Below are positions 53,895-62,829 of a stretch of DNA of 64,000 nucleotides, in pieces (within the stretch, counting starts at the first letter, position 1; every line of letters begins with the position of its first letter). Origin of the DNA: Bifidobacterium saguini DSM 23967 (lineage in GTDB: Bacteria; Actinomycetota; Actinomycetes; Actinomycetales; Bifidobacteriaceae); assembly GCF_000741715.1 (NCBI RefSeq), contig NZ_JGZN01000003.1:186001-250000 (forward strand), written 5' to 3'. The notes under the pieces are model-generated. The model made no database searches. It saw only the letters and a program-made list of their open reading frames with translations, and had not been told where the DNA came from. The position numbers and the translations under genes were made by a program.

Positions 53895-55280
53895 ATGTCT
53901 CACCCATTCTCGGAAGAATCAGCGCAGTCCGAAACCGGATGGATGCAGCGCGCCGTGCTGCTGCTCACAGGGCAGGCCTTCTCGCTGCTCGGCTCCAGCG
54001 TGGTGCAATTCGCTATCTGGTGGTGGATTGTGCTGCAAACCCGCACCGGCTCGGCCATGCTGCTGGCCACCTTATTCGGCGTATTGCCGCAGTCGCTGGT
54101 TTCGGTTTTCGGCGGTCCGATGGCCGACCGATACAATCGCAAAGCGCTGATTATCCTGCCGGACTTGATTATCGCCGGCGTGACCGTACTGCTGTCCGTG
54201 AGTTTCGCGCTCGACTGGGCAAGCCTGTCGCTGATTTTCGTGGTGCTGCTTATCCGCTCAGCTGGCGGTGGCATTCAGCAGCCGGCTGTGCAATCGTTTA
54301 TTCCCGACGTGGTTCCGGAAAGCAAATTGTTGCGTGTCAATGCGATATTCGGCGTGATTGATTCCGCGAATCGTATCGCTGCGCCTGCGCTTGCTGCAGT
54401 ACTGGTCAACTTGGTGCCATTGTGGGCGATTCTGCTGGTGGATGTGACCACTGCAGTGATTGGTGTGGGCTTTGTGGCGATGATTCGCGTGCCTCGCGCG
54501 GCTGTGCCGGATAGTGCCGTGCAGAATGGTGCTGTGCCGGACAATGTTGCGGAAGCACAAGGGAACGGTGCAATTGCCGGTACCACTGACTCGGCCGCCG
54601 CCCATTCCATTGCGATACTGCGTCGCACTTTCGCTGATCTCAAGGCCGGACTGGCGTATGCGATGCGCCATGCACATATCAAGGGTGTGATTCTGGGCGA
54701 TGCACTGACCTGCCTGATGTCGGTCGCGCCAATGAACCTGACCTTGCTGCTCATGACCCGCGAATTCGAAGGTATCGATTTGAATCTTGGATTCATCAAC
54801 CTCACCACCGCATCCGACAAGCTTGCCGCCAACGAACTCGGCTTAAGCGTCGGCATGCTGCTTGGAGGCGCGCTGATGTCCGCCATCGGACCCAAGTTGC
54901 TGCGCAGAAATATCGCGCAAATGTATGCCGTCGCATTGGGCATTGCTATGGTCGGCATCACGGTTATTGGCTTGGGTGTTTCCCGGAACCTGCTGCTCTA
55001 CCTCATTATTGATGTACTGAACGGTGTTGCTTCGGCAGTCTGCGTCGGCCCGATGCGTACCGTGATGCAATCTGAATCCGATGAGTCGATGGTCGGTCGC
55101 GTATTCGGACTCGACACTATGCTGTCCACGCTCGGCATGCCGCTGGGCATGCTCATCTTCGCGCCGCTTGCCGACGTGATTCCGATAGCATGGGTGTTTA
55201 TCGCTGGCGGTTTGCTGACGTTGCCGGTCGCCTGGTATGTGCTGATGCTGTCGCGCAAACCGGTGCCGTTGCGGACCTGA
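53895..55280 (+). CDS. MFS exporter, macrolide-efflux-like (DHA3) family
   Basis: A 461-residue, 12-segment permease. The opening LLLTGQAFSLLGSSVVQFAI and loop GGPMADRYNRKALI, then FIPDVVPESKLLRVNAI, are hallmarks of MefA/DHA3-type exporters. A central loop rich in Ala/Gly/Asn (about residues 205-235) is variable. The ribosome binding site is weak (AAAGAGAAAG). It is unrelated by operon structure to ptsI, since a hairpin and a 390-base gap intervene. Substrate unknown; export of toxic hydrophobic compounds is likely. Confidence 0.87.
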   Translation: MSHPFSEESAQSETGWMQRAVLLLTGQAFSLLGSSVVQFAIWWWIVLQTRTGSAMLLATLFGVLPQSLVSVFGGPMADRYNRKALIILPDLIIAGVTVLLSVSFALDWASLSLIFVVLLIRSAGGGIQQPAVQSFIPDVVPESKLLRVNAIFGVIDSANRIAAPALAAVLVNLVPLWAILLVDVTTAVIGVGFVAMIRVPRAAVPDSAVQNGAVPDNVAEAQGNGAIAGTTDSAAAHSIAILRRTFADLKAGLAYAMRHAHIKGVILGDALTCLMSVAPMNLTLLLMTREFEGIDLNLGFINLTTASDKLAANELGLSVGMLLGGALMSAIGPKLLRRNIAQMYAVALGIAMVGITVIGLGVSRNLLLYLIIDVLNGVASAVCVGPMRTVMQSESDESMVGRVFGLDTMLSTLGMPLGMLIFAPLADVIPIAWVFIAGGLLTLPVAWYVLMLSRKPVPLRT

Positions 55281-55353
55281 TGGGTGTCGGCTGGTTGGTT
55301 GTGATGTGAGATGGCCATTCCGTGTCCGGTTGGCTGTGCTCGGTGACGTTAAT

Positions 55354-55449
55354 GAAGTCAGCCGGGCAAACGATGGAGGGGTGGCTTCATTGAATTCGTT
55401 TCAATGAAGCCGTTGGCCATTCGTTGCCCGTTTGACTTCGCTTACCGCG
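55354..55449. repeat. Nested 96-bp hairpin between convergent MFS genes
   Basis: Outer arms GAAGTCA...TGACTTC and CGGGCAAACGATGG...CCATTCGTTGCCCG enclose a perfect inner hairpin GGCTTCATTGAA/TTCAATGAAGCC. There is no T-tract. The gap 55281-55578 contains nothing else recognisable. It may be a bidirectional terminator or a miniature element. Confidence 0.7.
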
Positions 55450-55578
55450 TTTTCGCGAAGCCGATCAGGCAGGTGATGGCCGAATGGCTTCGCAGAGGCA
55501 TGATGATGACGCAAGAGTGACGTGGTCTGGGCAAACCGCGTCAGAATGCCATCGCTTTTTGCCGTTGTGACATATTTA

Positions 55579-56982
55579 TCAACTGCGGTCGCGCACAAAG
55601 AGCGACAGTGCGAATGCTGCCACTGCCACGATGGTGGCAACGAGGAATACCGCATCCACGCCATGTGCAAGACCTGCGGCCGCCGAGCCGGCAACGGACA
55701 CCGGCTGCGTATTCATTGTCATGATGGTGAAGTTGATGGCGATGCCGATGGCGGCGCATGTTTGACGCAGCGTATTGTTCATCGCCGTGCCATGAGGCAG
55801 CATCGGCCCGGCTAGTTGGTTGAGCGCCGTGGTGGTGAGCGGCATCAGACAAAATGCCACACCGGTCATCATGATGGTGAAGAACAGTGCCGGATACCAT
55901 GCCGGTGTGCTGGCGGTCATACGAGACAAAGCGAATGTGGACATGGCGACCACGGCAATGGCAGGAGGCGCGATACGCCGAATACCGACGCGGTCGAACA
56001 GTCGGCCGGCAACCGGATTGAACACGCCTTCGGCCACGCCGCCGCCCATCAGCAGCAGTCCGGATTGTAGGGCGGTCATGCCTAGTGAATCCTGAATGAA
56101 CATGGGCAGAATATTCATCGTGGCGATGAATGTGACGAACACCAGCACTATCACTAGCATCGACAAGGCAAACATCGGTCGAGCGAACACACGAAAGTCA
56201 AGCATGGGGCGTTCGAGATGCAGCTGACGGTGAATAAACACGCACAGACTGACTGTGCCAACGATAAGCGAACCAAGTGTATCAGGGGAGAGCCAGCCCG
56301 ACTGGCCAGCCATACTGAAGCCAAGCAACAATCCGCCAAAGCCAAGTGTGGAGAGCACAACCGAAAGCATGTCGATCGTTGGATTGGTTTGCCTGGTTAC
56401 ATTCTTCACGGTTGGGATGGCAATAGCCAATACGGTGACCGCAATAACAATCAATGGCACAAAGAGAAATCGCCACGGTAAGAAATCAATAATCAAGCCG
56501 GATAAAGTCGGACCAAGCGCTGGAGCAAACGCAATGACCAATCCGAACCAGCCCATCGCTGTACCGCGTTTGTCTGGCGGGAAGGTAATGAACAGTACTG
56601 TTTGCAGTAGCGGCATTAGGATGCCTGCGCCAGTTGCTTGCAGAATACGGCCAAGCAACAATACCCAGAATCCGGGTGCGAATGTGCATACAAGCGTGCC
56701 GAACAGGAACATGCCGATCGCATAGAAGAACAACTGTCGTGTAGTAAACCGCTGAATCAGAAATGCGGTGATGGGAATCATAATGCCGTTGGTGAGCATG
56801 AATCCAGTGCTCAACCATTGCACGGTATTGCTGGGCAGATTGAACTCGCGCATCAAATATGGCAATGCCGAAGTCATCAATGTCTGGTTCAGGATTGCGG
56901 TAAAGCTGCCGACCATCATCACAATGATCGGTACCAATGACTGCGTTTTGTTTGCTTTGTTCGCGGGCGCGACGGAATTCAT
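55579..56982 (-). CDS. MFS exporter, DHA2 (EmrB/LmrB-like) family
   Basis: A 467-residue multidrug exporter with about 14 hydrophobic segments. It begins SLVPIIVMMVGSFTAILNQT, followed by WLSTGFMLTNGIMIPITAFL and the motif C-like GPTLSGLIIDFLPWRFLF. It is convergent with the DHA3 exporter. A short basic/polar N-terminus precedes the first membrane segment. The upstream 260 bases (56983-57243) contain an AT-rich TTTATATATATG tract but no clear gene. Confidence 0.9.
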   Translation of the reverse strand: MNSVAPANKANKTQSLVPIIVMMVGSFTAILNQTLMTSALPYLMREFNLPSNTVQWLSTGFMLTNGIMIPITAFLIQRFTTRQLFFYAIGMFLFGTLVCTFAPGFWVLLLGRILQATGAGILMPLLQTVLFITFPPDKRGTAMGWFGLVIAFAPALGPTLSGLIIDFLPWRFLFVPLIVIAVTVLAIAIPTVKNVTRQTNPTIDMLSVVLSTLGFGGLLLGFSMAGQSGWLSPDTLGSLIVGTVSLCVFIHRQLHLERPMLDFRVFARPMFALSMLVIVLVFVTFIATMNILPMFIQDSLGMTALQSGLLLMGGGVAEGVFNPVAGRLFDRVGIRRIAPPAIAVVAMSTFALSRMTASTPAWYPALFFTIMMTGVAFCLMPLTTTALNQLAGPMLPHGTAMNNTLRQTCAAIGIAINFTIMTMNTQPVSVAGSAAAGLAHGVDAVFLVATIVAVAAFALSLFVRDRS

Positions 56983-57243
56983 GGAGTACCTCGGTTGGTT
57001 GGAAACGAATCCAGCTGATTTCGGTCAACGCCGCATGATTGCAGCGCCGTAGCCCCTGCCGGCGATGTCAGCGACAAGTGTAGCGATGGGGTTGACATGT
57101 GAATAGATTCGGTAGCTCCGAGGTGCGCGTGAGGTTGTTTATATATATGACTGCGCGCGACAGCTCGGTGTGCAGTGCGGTAGCGCAGGACTTTGGCTAT
57201 CGCGTGCGAGGTTTGTTCTTATATGAGGTGCCGATGGCGCTGA

Positions 57244-57963
57244 TCACCACGGCAGCGGTTGGCCGTCGCGGAAGAAGCCGCCTGTTGGGCCATCGTCAGG
57301 CAGAGTGGCGGCCCAGGTTACGCTTTTCGCGCTGACTTCAACCGGGCGTCCGAACATGCCTGAACCGAAGGAGTCGGTGAGGTCCGGGCAGACCGCGTTA
57401 ACGAGAATATGGTCGGCGGCCAATTCCTTTGCGGTTTTGATGGTCAGGCCGTTGAGTGCGAGCTTGGAAATGCCGTATCCGGAAGCGGGAATGCCCATAT
57501 TGCCATGCAGGAAACCATACTGCGGGTCTCCGTAAGAGCCGGCGCCGCTGGACACGTTGACGATGCGGCCATGCTCCGACTTACGCAGCAGCGGAATGAA
57601 CTTCTGGGTGACATTCCATGTGCCGATCACATTGGTGTCGAACACCATGCGCATCTCGGTAAGGTCCTGCTGTTCCACCGAGTCGCCTGCGCGCATGGAG
57701 GCCGCATTGTTGATAAGCACGTCGAGTCGGCCGAAGCGACGATTGACTTCTGCGGCTGCGGCTTTGACGCTTGCCTCGTCGGTGGTGTCCATCACCACAT
57801 AGCTGGCGGAGATGCCTTGGTCGATAAGTTCCTGGGTGAGTTGCGCGAGCTCGGGGCGGCGCGCGGCGAGAATAACATGATAGCCGGCTTCGCCAAGCTG
57901 ACGGGCGGTTTCATAACCGAGGCCGCCTTTGCGGCCGGAACCGGTGATGAGTGCGATCTGCAT
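57244..57963 (-). CDS. Short-chain dehydrogenase/reductase
   Basis: A 239-residue classical SDR. The cofactor loop is TGSGRKGGLG and LINNAASM matches the NNAG-type motif. The catalytic set is Ser in VNVSSGAGSYG and Tyr-Lys in YGISK. The arginines after strand 2 (AARRPE) suggest NADP. Plant-like carbonyl reductases have the same FLHGNM-type insertion before the active site. It lies just downstream, on the same strand, of the flavin reductase gene and is probably cotranscribed with it. Ribosome binding site AAGGAGCATC. Confidence 0.9.
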   Translation of the reverse strand: MQIALITGSGRKGGLGYETARQLGEAGYHVILAARRPELAQLTQELIDQGISASYVVMDTTDEASVKAAAAEVNRRFGRLDVLINNAASMRAGDSVEQQDLTEMRMVFDTNVIGTWNVTQKFIPLLRKSEHGRIVNVSSGAGSYGDPQYGFLHGNMGIPASGYGISKLALNGLTIKTAKELAADHILVNAVCPDLTDSFGSGMFGRPVEVSAKSVTWAATLPDDGPTGGFFRDGQPLPW

Positions 57964-58014
57964 GATGATGCTCCTTGAAATGATATGTGGTTGAGAGAGC
58001 TTGGAGCGGTTGGC

Positions 58015-58530
58015 TCAGAATTCGCGGCCGAGCTCGCGGGCCTTATCGAGGTATGGGGTGCTTGCTACCTGACCGGGTGCGAATACGCCGGCCGCAATCA
58101 CCGAGCCCTTAATCTTCCAGCCGAGGCTTTCGCCGAAGCACATTTGGTAGTAGCCGAACACGTTTTTGGTGAGTACTTCTTCGGGGCTGGCGCCGGCGAC
58201 CAACAGTGCGGATTCCTTGCCGGCAAGATCGTCGTGCGCGTCGAACGGTAGACGGTCCATCATCGCCTTGATTTGTGCGGAGAACTGCATCCAATAGGTC
58301 GGTGTTGCGATGACAATGCCGTCCGCGGTCTTCATCTGCTCCATCACCTGCGTCATATCGTCGGCCGGCTGGTCGTAAGCGGTGAACGGTGCGATGTTCA
58401 TGTTCGCGAGCGTGAGCTTGGCTGCGGTGTTGCCGGCTGCCTCGACGCCTTCGATGAAAGCGTCGGCGAGCATATCGGCATTGCCTCCCTTGGTGGGGCT
58501 GCCTTGGATGACGAGAATGTGCTTGGTCAT
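58015..58530 (-). CDS. NADPH-dependent FMN reductase-family protein
   Basis: A 171-residue flavodoxin-fold reductase of the iron-sulfur flavoprotein/WrbA-like family. The FMN phosphate loop is GSPTKGGNADML, the isoalloxazine contacts ATPTYWMQFSAQIKAMMDR, and the third loop VAGASPEE. Ribosome binding site GGAATAGGAATCACC. It is divergent from the HxlR gene, whose regulators often control such redox enzymes in response to electrophiles. The downstream SDR forms an operon with it. Substrate unknown. Confidence 0.9.
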   Translation of the reverse strand: MTKHILVIQGSPTKGGNADMLADAFIEGVEAAGNTAAKLTLANMNIAPFTAYDQPADDMTQVMEQMKTADGIVIATPTYWMQFSAQIKAMMDRLPFDAHDDLAGKESALLVAGASPEEVLTKNVFGYYQMCFGESLGWKIKGSVIAAGVFAPGQVASTPYLDKARELGREF

Positions 58531-58582
58531 GGTGATTCCTATTCCTTTCGATGCCGTACGGCTATGCCGTTGCGTTCTTGAT

Positions 58583-58620
58583 AAGGACAGTATGCATCAG
58601 TACATATACTTTTCGTCCTT
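58583..58620. promoter_or_regulatory. Dyad operator between flavin reductase and HxlR genes
   Basis: AAGGAC-AGTAT...ATACT...GTCCTT is an interrupted inverted repeat of two nested arms in the divergent promoter region. It has the half-site type (AGTATnnnnnnnATACT) seen for HxlR/YodB proteins. The assignment is by position. Confidence 0.5.
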
Positions 58621-58672
58621 AGAATAAAAAACTGATTTTTGTGATATGGCAACGATGTTAGGATGGGAAGTC

Positions 58673-59023
58673 ATGAGCAAGCATGTTGAGAACACTGGAG
58701 CTGGAAGCATCACCGCCCCAACCTGCGCGATGGGCTACGCATTCAAAGCCATTGAAGGCAAGTGGAAGTTGCCGGTCATGTATGTACTCAGCGAACGGGG
58801 AGCCGCGCGATACAACGAAATCAAGCGTGAACTCGGCATCACCAATATGATGCTCACCAACACTTTGCGTGACCTTGAGGAATACGGGCTCGTCAATCGT
58901 ACCCAGTACAACGAGGTGCCGCCTCGCGTTGAATACTCGCTCACGCCCAACGGTTACGCCATCATCCCCGCCCTCAAAGAATTCGAGAAATGGGGCCAGC
59001 TCCTGCTCGATACGAAAAAATGA
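58673..59023 (+). CDS. HxlR-family transcriptional regulator
   Basis: A 116-residue winged-helix regulator: CAMGYAFKAIEGKWKLPVMY near the N-terminus, RYNEIKRELGITNMMLTNTL recognition region and PPRVEYSLTPNG wing. The single Cys, before AMGYAF, is where redox-sensing HxlR/YodB proteins carry their reactive Cys. ATG 58673 has AGGATGGGA upstream, while ATG 58646 has none. Divergent from the FMN reductase-SDR pair, its likely targets. Confidence 0.9.
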   Translation: MSKHVENTGAGSITAPTCAMGYAFKAIEGKWKLPVMYVLSERGAARYNEIKRELGITNMMLTNTLRDLEEYGLVNRTQYNEVPPRVEYSLTPNGYAIIPALKEFEKWGQLLLDTKK

Positions 59024-59192
59024 TAGTGCCCATAACTCTAGGTGTGAGTCGCAAACTTATGTTGCGTCGTGGATTGGATATTGATAGATAAAAGTGAAAA
59101 TGGCTCACTTTTAATCTATATGTATATATATGAGCATATAAATTTCGATACAATAATCCGTGTGCTGGTTCGTATAAGAGTTGGAGATTTTG

Positions 59193-60410
59193 ATGAACGC
59201 TAGTGCTGTTGCAAAGTTGCCGTTGCATTCATTGAATCCGTTTATGCCCGGTGCTGGCAAACAGCCTCCAGAGTTAGTGGGGCGTACGCATGATCTTGAA
59301 CTCATGGATCGTATGATTGCTCGTACCAAACTTGGATTGCTGGATCGTGGAATTGTTTACAGCGGCTTGCGAGGCATGGGGAAAACGGTGCTGCTGCTCA
59401 AGCTTAATGACATGGCGACTCAGCAGGGGATGGTCACTGTGCAGATTGAATCGAATGGTGACGCTGCGGCGGAGTATGACGAGCTGCTCCATGAAATGTC
59501 CTTATCGATTATGCGTGTCAGGAAGCCTGATATTAGAGAACGTCTTTCGGGCGTGTTCTCGCATATTGGATCTGTGAATCTGGACTTTGTTCTTGGCTCG
59601 GCGAAGATCGAATTGAATGGTTCTGCCGAGGAACAACGAGCTGTTCGAGCATCGTCGTATAGGTTGGAGCTATTGATTGAGGGTTTGGCTGAAGCGCTGA
59701 AATCAAATGGTTTGGGCTTATTCCTGTTTGTGGATGAATTTCAGGATATGTCTTCCGAAGTAATGATGACGTTGATTACTGTGCAGCATAAGATGGGGCA
59801 GCGCAATCTGCCGTTCTACATCATTGGGGCTGGGCTTCCTAATCTGCCGGGTGTACTTACCAAAGCGCGTTCATATGCCGAGCGTTTGTTTGAATATCGT
59901 TCTATTGGCCGCTTGGATAATGCCGCTGTTGCTGATGGTTTCCAGAAGCCTGCGCGCGAACTGGGATATGCGTTCGATGATCAGGCGTTGAGTCGTTTAA
60001 TTGATTTGTCGAATGGATATCCATATTTCATTCAGGCGTACGGCAAGGCTGCATGGGATGCTTCGGATTCCAATCCAATTACCGTTGATGCAGTGGAAAA
60101 AGGCGAGCCTGTTGCTCGGGCTGAGCTGGATCAGGGCCTTTATGTATCGCGTTGGCAGCGCGCCACGCCATTAGGCCGCGAATATCTGGCTGCGATGGCG
60201 GCTATTGGTGATATTTGTACGTCTGCGCAAGTGGCGAACCATATGGGCCGTAGTGTTTCCGATTTATCTTCGATTCGTTTGTCGTTGATTGAACTCGGTC
60301 TGATTTATTCCCCGGAGCGTGGTCAGATTGCATTCACCGTACCCGGTATGGACGAGTTCATACGCCGTGCTATGCCGGCTGAAACGCAATCTTATGATGG
60401 ACGAGACTGA
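59193..60410 (+). CDS. Orphan AAA+ ATPase with C-terminal winged helix
   Basis: A 405-residue archaeal-type STAND/AAA_16 ATPase. ELVGRTHDLELMDRM precedes Walker A SGLRGMGKTV (near 57). Walker B is LFLFVDEFQDM (near 185), with sensor 1 in IIGAGLPNLPG. A helical lid follows (DLSNGYPYFIQAYG), then a winged-helix-like C-terminus (TSAQVANHMGRSVSDLSSIR). Its T-richer codons differ from neighbouring genes. No partner gene is obvious. Related ATPases occur as orphans or with defence/mobile genes, so the function is open. ATG 59193 has GGAG six bases upstream. Confidence 0.8.
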   Translation: MNASAVAKLPLHSLNPFMPGAGKQPPELVGRTHDLELMDRMIARTKLGLLDRGIVYSGLRGMGKTVLLLKLNDMATQQGMVTVQIESNGDAAAEYDELLHEMSLSIMRVRKPDIRERLSGVFSHIGSVNLDFVLGSAKIELNGSAEEQRAVRASSYRLELLIEGLAEALKSNGLGLFLFVDEFQDMSSEVMMTLITVQHKMGQRNLPFYIIGAGLPNLPGVLTKARSYAERLFEYRSIGRLDNAAVADGFQKPARELGYAFDDQALSRLIDLSNGYPYFIQAYGKAAWDASDSNPITVDAVEKGEPVARAELDQGLYVSRWQRATPLGREYLAAMAAIGDICTSAQVANHMGRSVSDLSSIRLSLIELGLIYSPERGQIAFTVPGMDEFIRRAMPAETQSYDGRD

Positions 60411-60415
60411 TTAAT

Positions 60416-60856
60416 TTACTGTGCCTGCCAGATCATGCCGATGTGGGGGATGCCATCTTCTAGGAATTCGTCGGAGACCTGCGTGAAACCGAGGTGCTCG
60501 TACAGCTTGCGCGCGTAGGTTTGAGCCTCGATGTGCACAGTGTCGACATGCATGCGCTCTTGTGCCACTTTCAGTCCCTCGCGCACAATGCGGGTGCCAA
60601 GGCCTTGCCATCGGTGAGTAGCTAATACGCGGCCGATGGACGCTTCGGGGAATGTGATGCCCGGGTCGATGACGCGGCAGTAGGCGGCGATGCCGTTTTC
60701 ATCATGCAGGGACACATGCCAGCAGTGCCGGTCCGCCTCATCCACCTCCTGATAGGCGCAGTGCTGTTCCACCACGAACACCGCCACGCGCACACGGTAG
60801 ATTTCATACAATTCTGCCGCGCTGAGCTCTTCGAACCGTTTGACCGTCAACTGCAT
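60416..60856 (-). CDS. elaA: ElaA-like GNAT acetyltransferase
   Basis: A 146-residue GNAT protein of the ElaA family. It carries LYEIYRVRVAVFVVEQHCAY, YQEVDEADRHCWHVSLHD, the acetyl-CoA loop RWQGLGTRIV, and the ending YARKLYEHLGFTQVSDEFLE that distinguishes ElaA. ATG 60856 fits the family start (MQLTVKRFEEL); the frame can extend to a GTG at 60877. It is convergent with the AAA+ gene, with six bases between the stops. The acceptor substrate is unknown. Confidence 0.9.
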   Translation of the reverse strand: MQLTVKRFEELSAAELYEIYRVRVAVFVVEQHCAYQEVDEADRHCWHVSLHDENGIAAYCRVIDPGITFPEASIGRVLATHRWQGLGTRIVREGLKVAQERMHVDTVHIEAQTYARKLYEHLGFTQVSDEFLEDGIPHIGMIWQAQ

Positions 60857-61041
60857 GTGGCCAAGTGTACAAACCACATACGAATTGCATGCTTGACATG
60901 CATGGCTGGGTATGAAGCAGGAGTATTAGACACGGAAAGCGGCTCGTTGTGTAATACATTGCGAAAGCTTGTGAGCGGCCGGGCTAAGCGTTGGTAATGA
61001 TGCATCGCATGCTCGGCCATGTTGAGATTAAGGAGACCGCA

Positions 61042-62034
61042 ATGGAATACACCAAGCTAGGCAACAGCGACGTGACCGTGTCACGAATTTGCATGGGTTG
61101 TATGGGATTCGGCGACGCGACCAAAGTCCATCATTCCTGGATTCTCGATGCCGATCAGTCGCGTGAGATTATCAAATACGGTTTCGAACACGGCATCACG
61201 TTCTACGACACCGCCATCGGCTACGCGGATGGCACCAGCGAAGAATACGTGGGCCGTGCGCTGCGCTCCATCGCCAGCAAGCGCGAGGACTATCAGATTG
61301 CCACCAAGTTCCTGCCGCGTACGGATGCCGAGCGTGAAGCCGGCGTGACCGGCCAGCAGCATGTGCTGAACAATCTTGATGCTAGCTTGCAGCACCTTGG
61401 CCTTGACTATGTGGACCTCTACATCTGCCACATGTGGGATTACCACACTGATATGGCCGAAATCATGGAGGGCATGAACGAAGCCGTCAAGGCAGGCAAG
61501 GTGCGTACCATCGGCATCTCCAACTGCTATGCCTATCAGCTCGCCAAGATGAACGCGCTCGCCGAAGCCAACGGCTGGTTCAAGTTCGTGTCCATCCAAA
61601 GCCACTATAACCTCATCGCTCGCGAAGATGAGCGTGAATTGACCAAGCTGTGCTATGAAGACAACATTGCCATGACCCCGTACAGCGCGCTCGCCGCTGG
61701 CCGTCTTGCTCGCAAACCCGGCGCGGCTGCTACCAAGCGTCTCACGGAGGATCAGGTGGCGCATTCCAAATACGATGCCACCGAGGCTCAGGATGATGTG
61801 ATTATCGAGCGTGTGGCCGAGATTGCCGCCAAACACGGCACTTCGATGACCGCCGTTTCACTCGCCTGGCTGTTGACCAAGGTGACTGCGCCTGTGGTCG
61901 GCATGACCAAGCCGCATCACGTCGATGGTGCGCTTGATGCCGTGGCCTTGAAGCTCACGGACGAGGAGATCACCTACCTCGAGGAGCCGTACGTGCCGCA
62001 CAAGCTCGTCGGCGTGATGGCATTCAACCATTGA
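61042..62034 (+). CDS. Aldo/keto reductase
   Basis: A 330-residue NADP(H)-dependent TIM-barrel reductase. It starts MEYTKLGNSDVTVSRICMG. The catalytic tetrad is Asp/Tyr in FYDTAIGYADGTSEEYVG, Lys in YQIATKFLPR and His in VDLYICHMWD. The C-terminal cofactor motif is near VTAPVVGMTKPHHVDGAL. ATG 61042 has TAAGGAGACC; earlier in-frame Met codons lack a site. It is similar in type to YajO/YhdN-like general aldehyde reductases. Followed by strong hairpins. Confidence 0.92.
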   Translation: MEYTKLGNSDVTVSRICMGCMGFGDATKVHHSWILDADQSREIIKYGFEHGITFYDTAIGYADGTSEEYVGRALRSIASKREDYQIATKFLPRTDAEREAGVTGQQHVLNNLDASLQHLGLDYVDLYICHMWDYHTDMAEIMEGMNEAVKAGKVRTIGISNCYAYQLAKMNALAEANGWFKFVSIQSHYNLIAREDERELTKLCYEDNIAMTPYSALAAGRLARKPGAAATKRLTEDQVAHSKYDATEAQDDVIIERVAEIAAKHGTSMTAVSLAWLLTKVTAPVVGMTKPHHVDGALDAVALKLTDEEITYLEEPYVPHKLVGVMAFNH

Positions 62035-62038
62035 TTGC

Positions 62039-62156
62039 AAAACGTCCGTATGTTCGCGCGCTTTACGTACCCCATGCGAACATACGGACGTTTTCTGTCT
62101 CACAATCCTTTGTATGTGCGCGCAGTACTCGTCAGTTGCGCGAACATACAAAGGAT
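62039..62156. repeat. Two tandem long hairpins sharing GTATGTTCGCGC
   Basis: Hairpin 1 pairs AAAACGTCCGTATGTTCGC (62039) with its exact complement ending at 62094 in TTTT, so it can terminate transcription both ways. Hairpin 2 pairs ATCCTTTGTATGT (62105) with ACATACAAAGGAT (62144-62156). The left arm of hairpin 1 and the complement of the right arm of hairpin 2 share GTATGTTCGCGC, which suggests a repeat family. Confidence 0.75.
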
Positions 62157-62180
62157 GGCTTGTCTACAGTGAGCTGCGAA

Positions 62181-62372
62181 TCACGATTGTGACAGACTTG
62201 CGGCTACTGTGAGTCCGTCAATCAGGCGACGGATTCCCACCCACATTGGCAGCTCGTCCGTAACGGTACCGGTCTCGTCATCCTCCCACTTGAGCGAATG
62301 GGTGTGCCGACGGTCGATTAGCGTATCGAAATCGTAGGCTGGCGCTTCGTCGTCCATGTTCATATCGGTCAT
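62181..62372 (-). pseudogene. PatB/MalY-type C-S lyase remnant (internal deletion)
   Basis: The 63-codon frame begins with the PatB N-terminus (YDFDTLIDRRHTHSLKWEDD, then ELPMWV). It jumps directly to GIRRLIDGLTVAASLSQS, which looks like the last helix of such PLP enzymes. About 330 residues, including the PLP lysine, are missing. The ribosome binding site AAGGAGCGGG survives. Its start overlaps the stop of the equally damaged upstream DUF3737 gene. Confidence 0.72.
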
Positions 62373-62829
62373 ACCTGCACCCGCTCCTTGGTAACGATGG
62401 TGGTTCGTGCCGGGTCGATTTTATTCGCATCCAGAATAAGCTCGTCGATGTAATCCGCCCGGATCGTGCCACCGGCCGGGTTGATGACGCTGCCGATGGT
62501 CCCTCGCACATCGGCGTCCACAGCGGAATATTCGAACGCCAACGTGGTATTGATGAGCCGGCAGCTCCTCAGCGCGAGGTTGTCGATGTAGCACATGCCC
62601 TGCAGGCTTTCGATGGTGCAGTTCTCGAAGGTGAGGTTCTTGGAATTCCATCCCAGAGCGGGTATTTCCACTGGAACGCGCAATCGACCAGCTCAATACT
62701 GTGGGCGTGCTTCAACGGCGACTCGCCATCCGTGAAGATTGCATCGACGTATGTGGTGTCATGCGCGAAGAATTCGGCGCGCTCGCCGATTAACCGCGCT
62801 TGGTGCACCTCCTCAGGCATATCCGTCAT
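62369..62829 (-). pseudogene. DUF3737 beta-helix protein, internally deleted and frameshifted
   Basis: The first part (ARLIGERAEFFAHDTTYVDA, then HAHSIELVDCAFQWKYPLW) matches the start of DUF3737 proteins. The second, in another frame (LGWNSKNLTFENCTIESLQG onward to ADYIDELILDANKIDP), matches their end. The junction is near 62660-62675. About 130 residues of the right-handed beta helix are missing and the reading frame is broken. In many gram-positive bacteria this family stands beside PatB and LysR genes, exactly as here. Confidence 0.75.

Noticed and set aside
57099..57335. 78-codon plus-strand frame before the SDR gene
   Set aside because: It runs into the antisense of the SDR C-terminus; no ribosome binding site and no motif.
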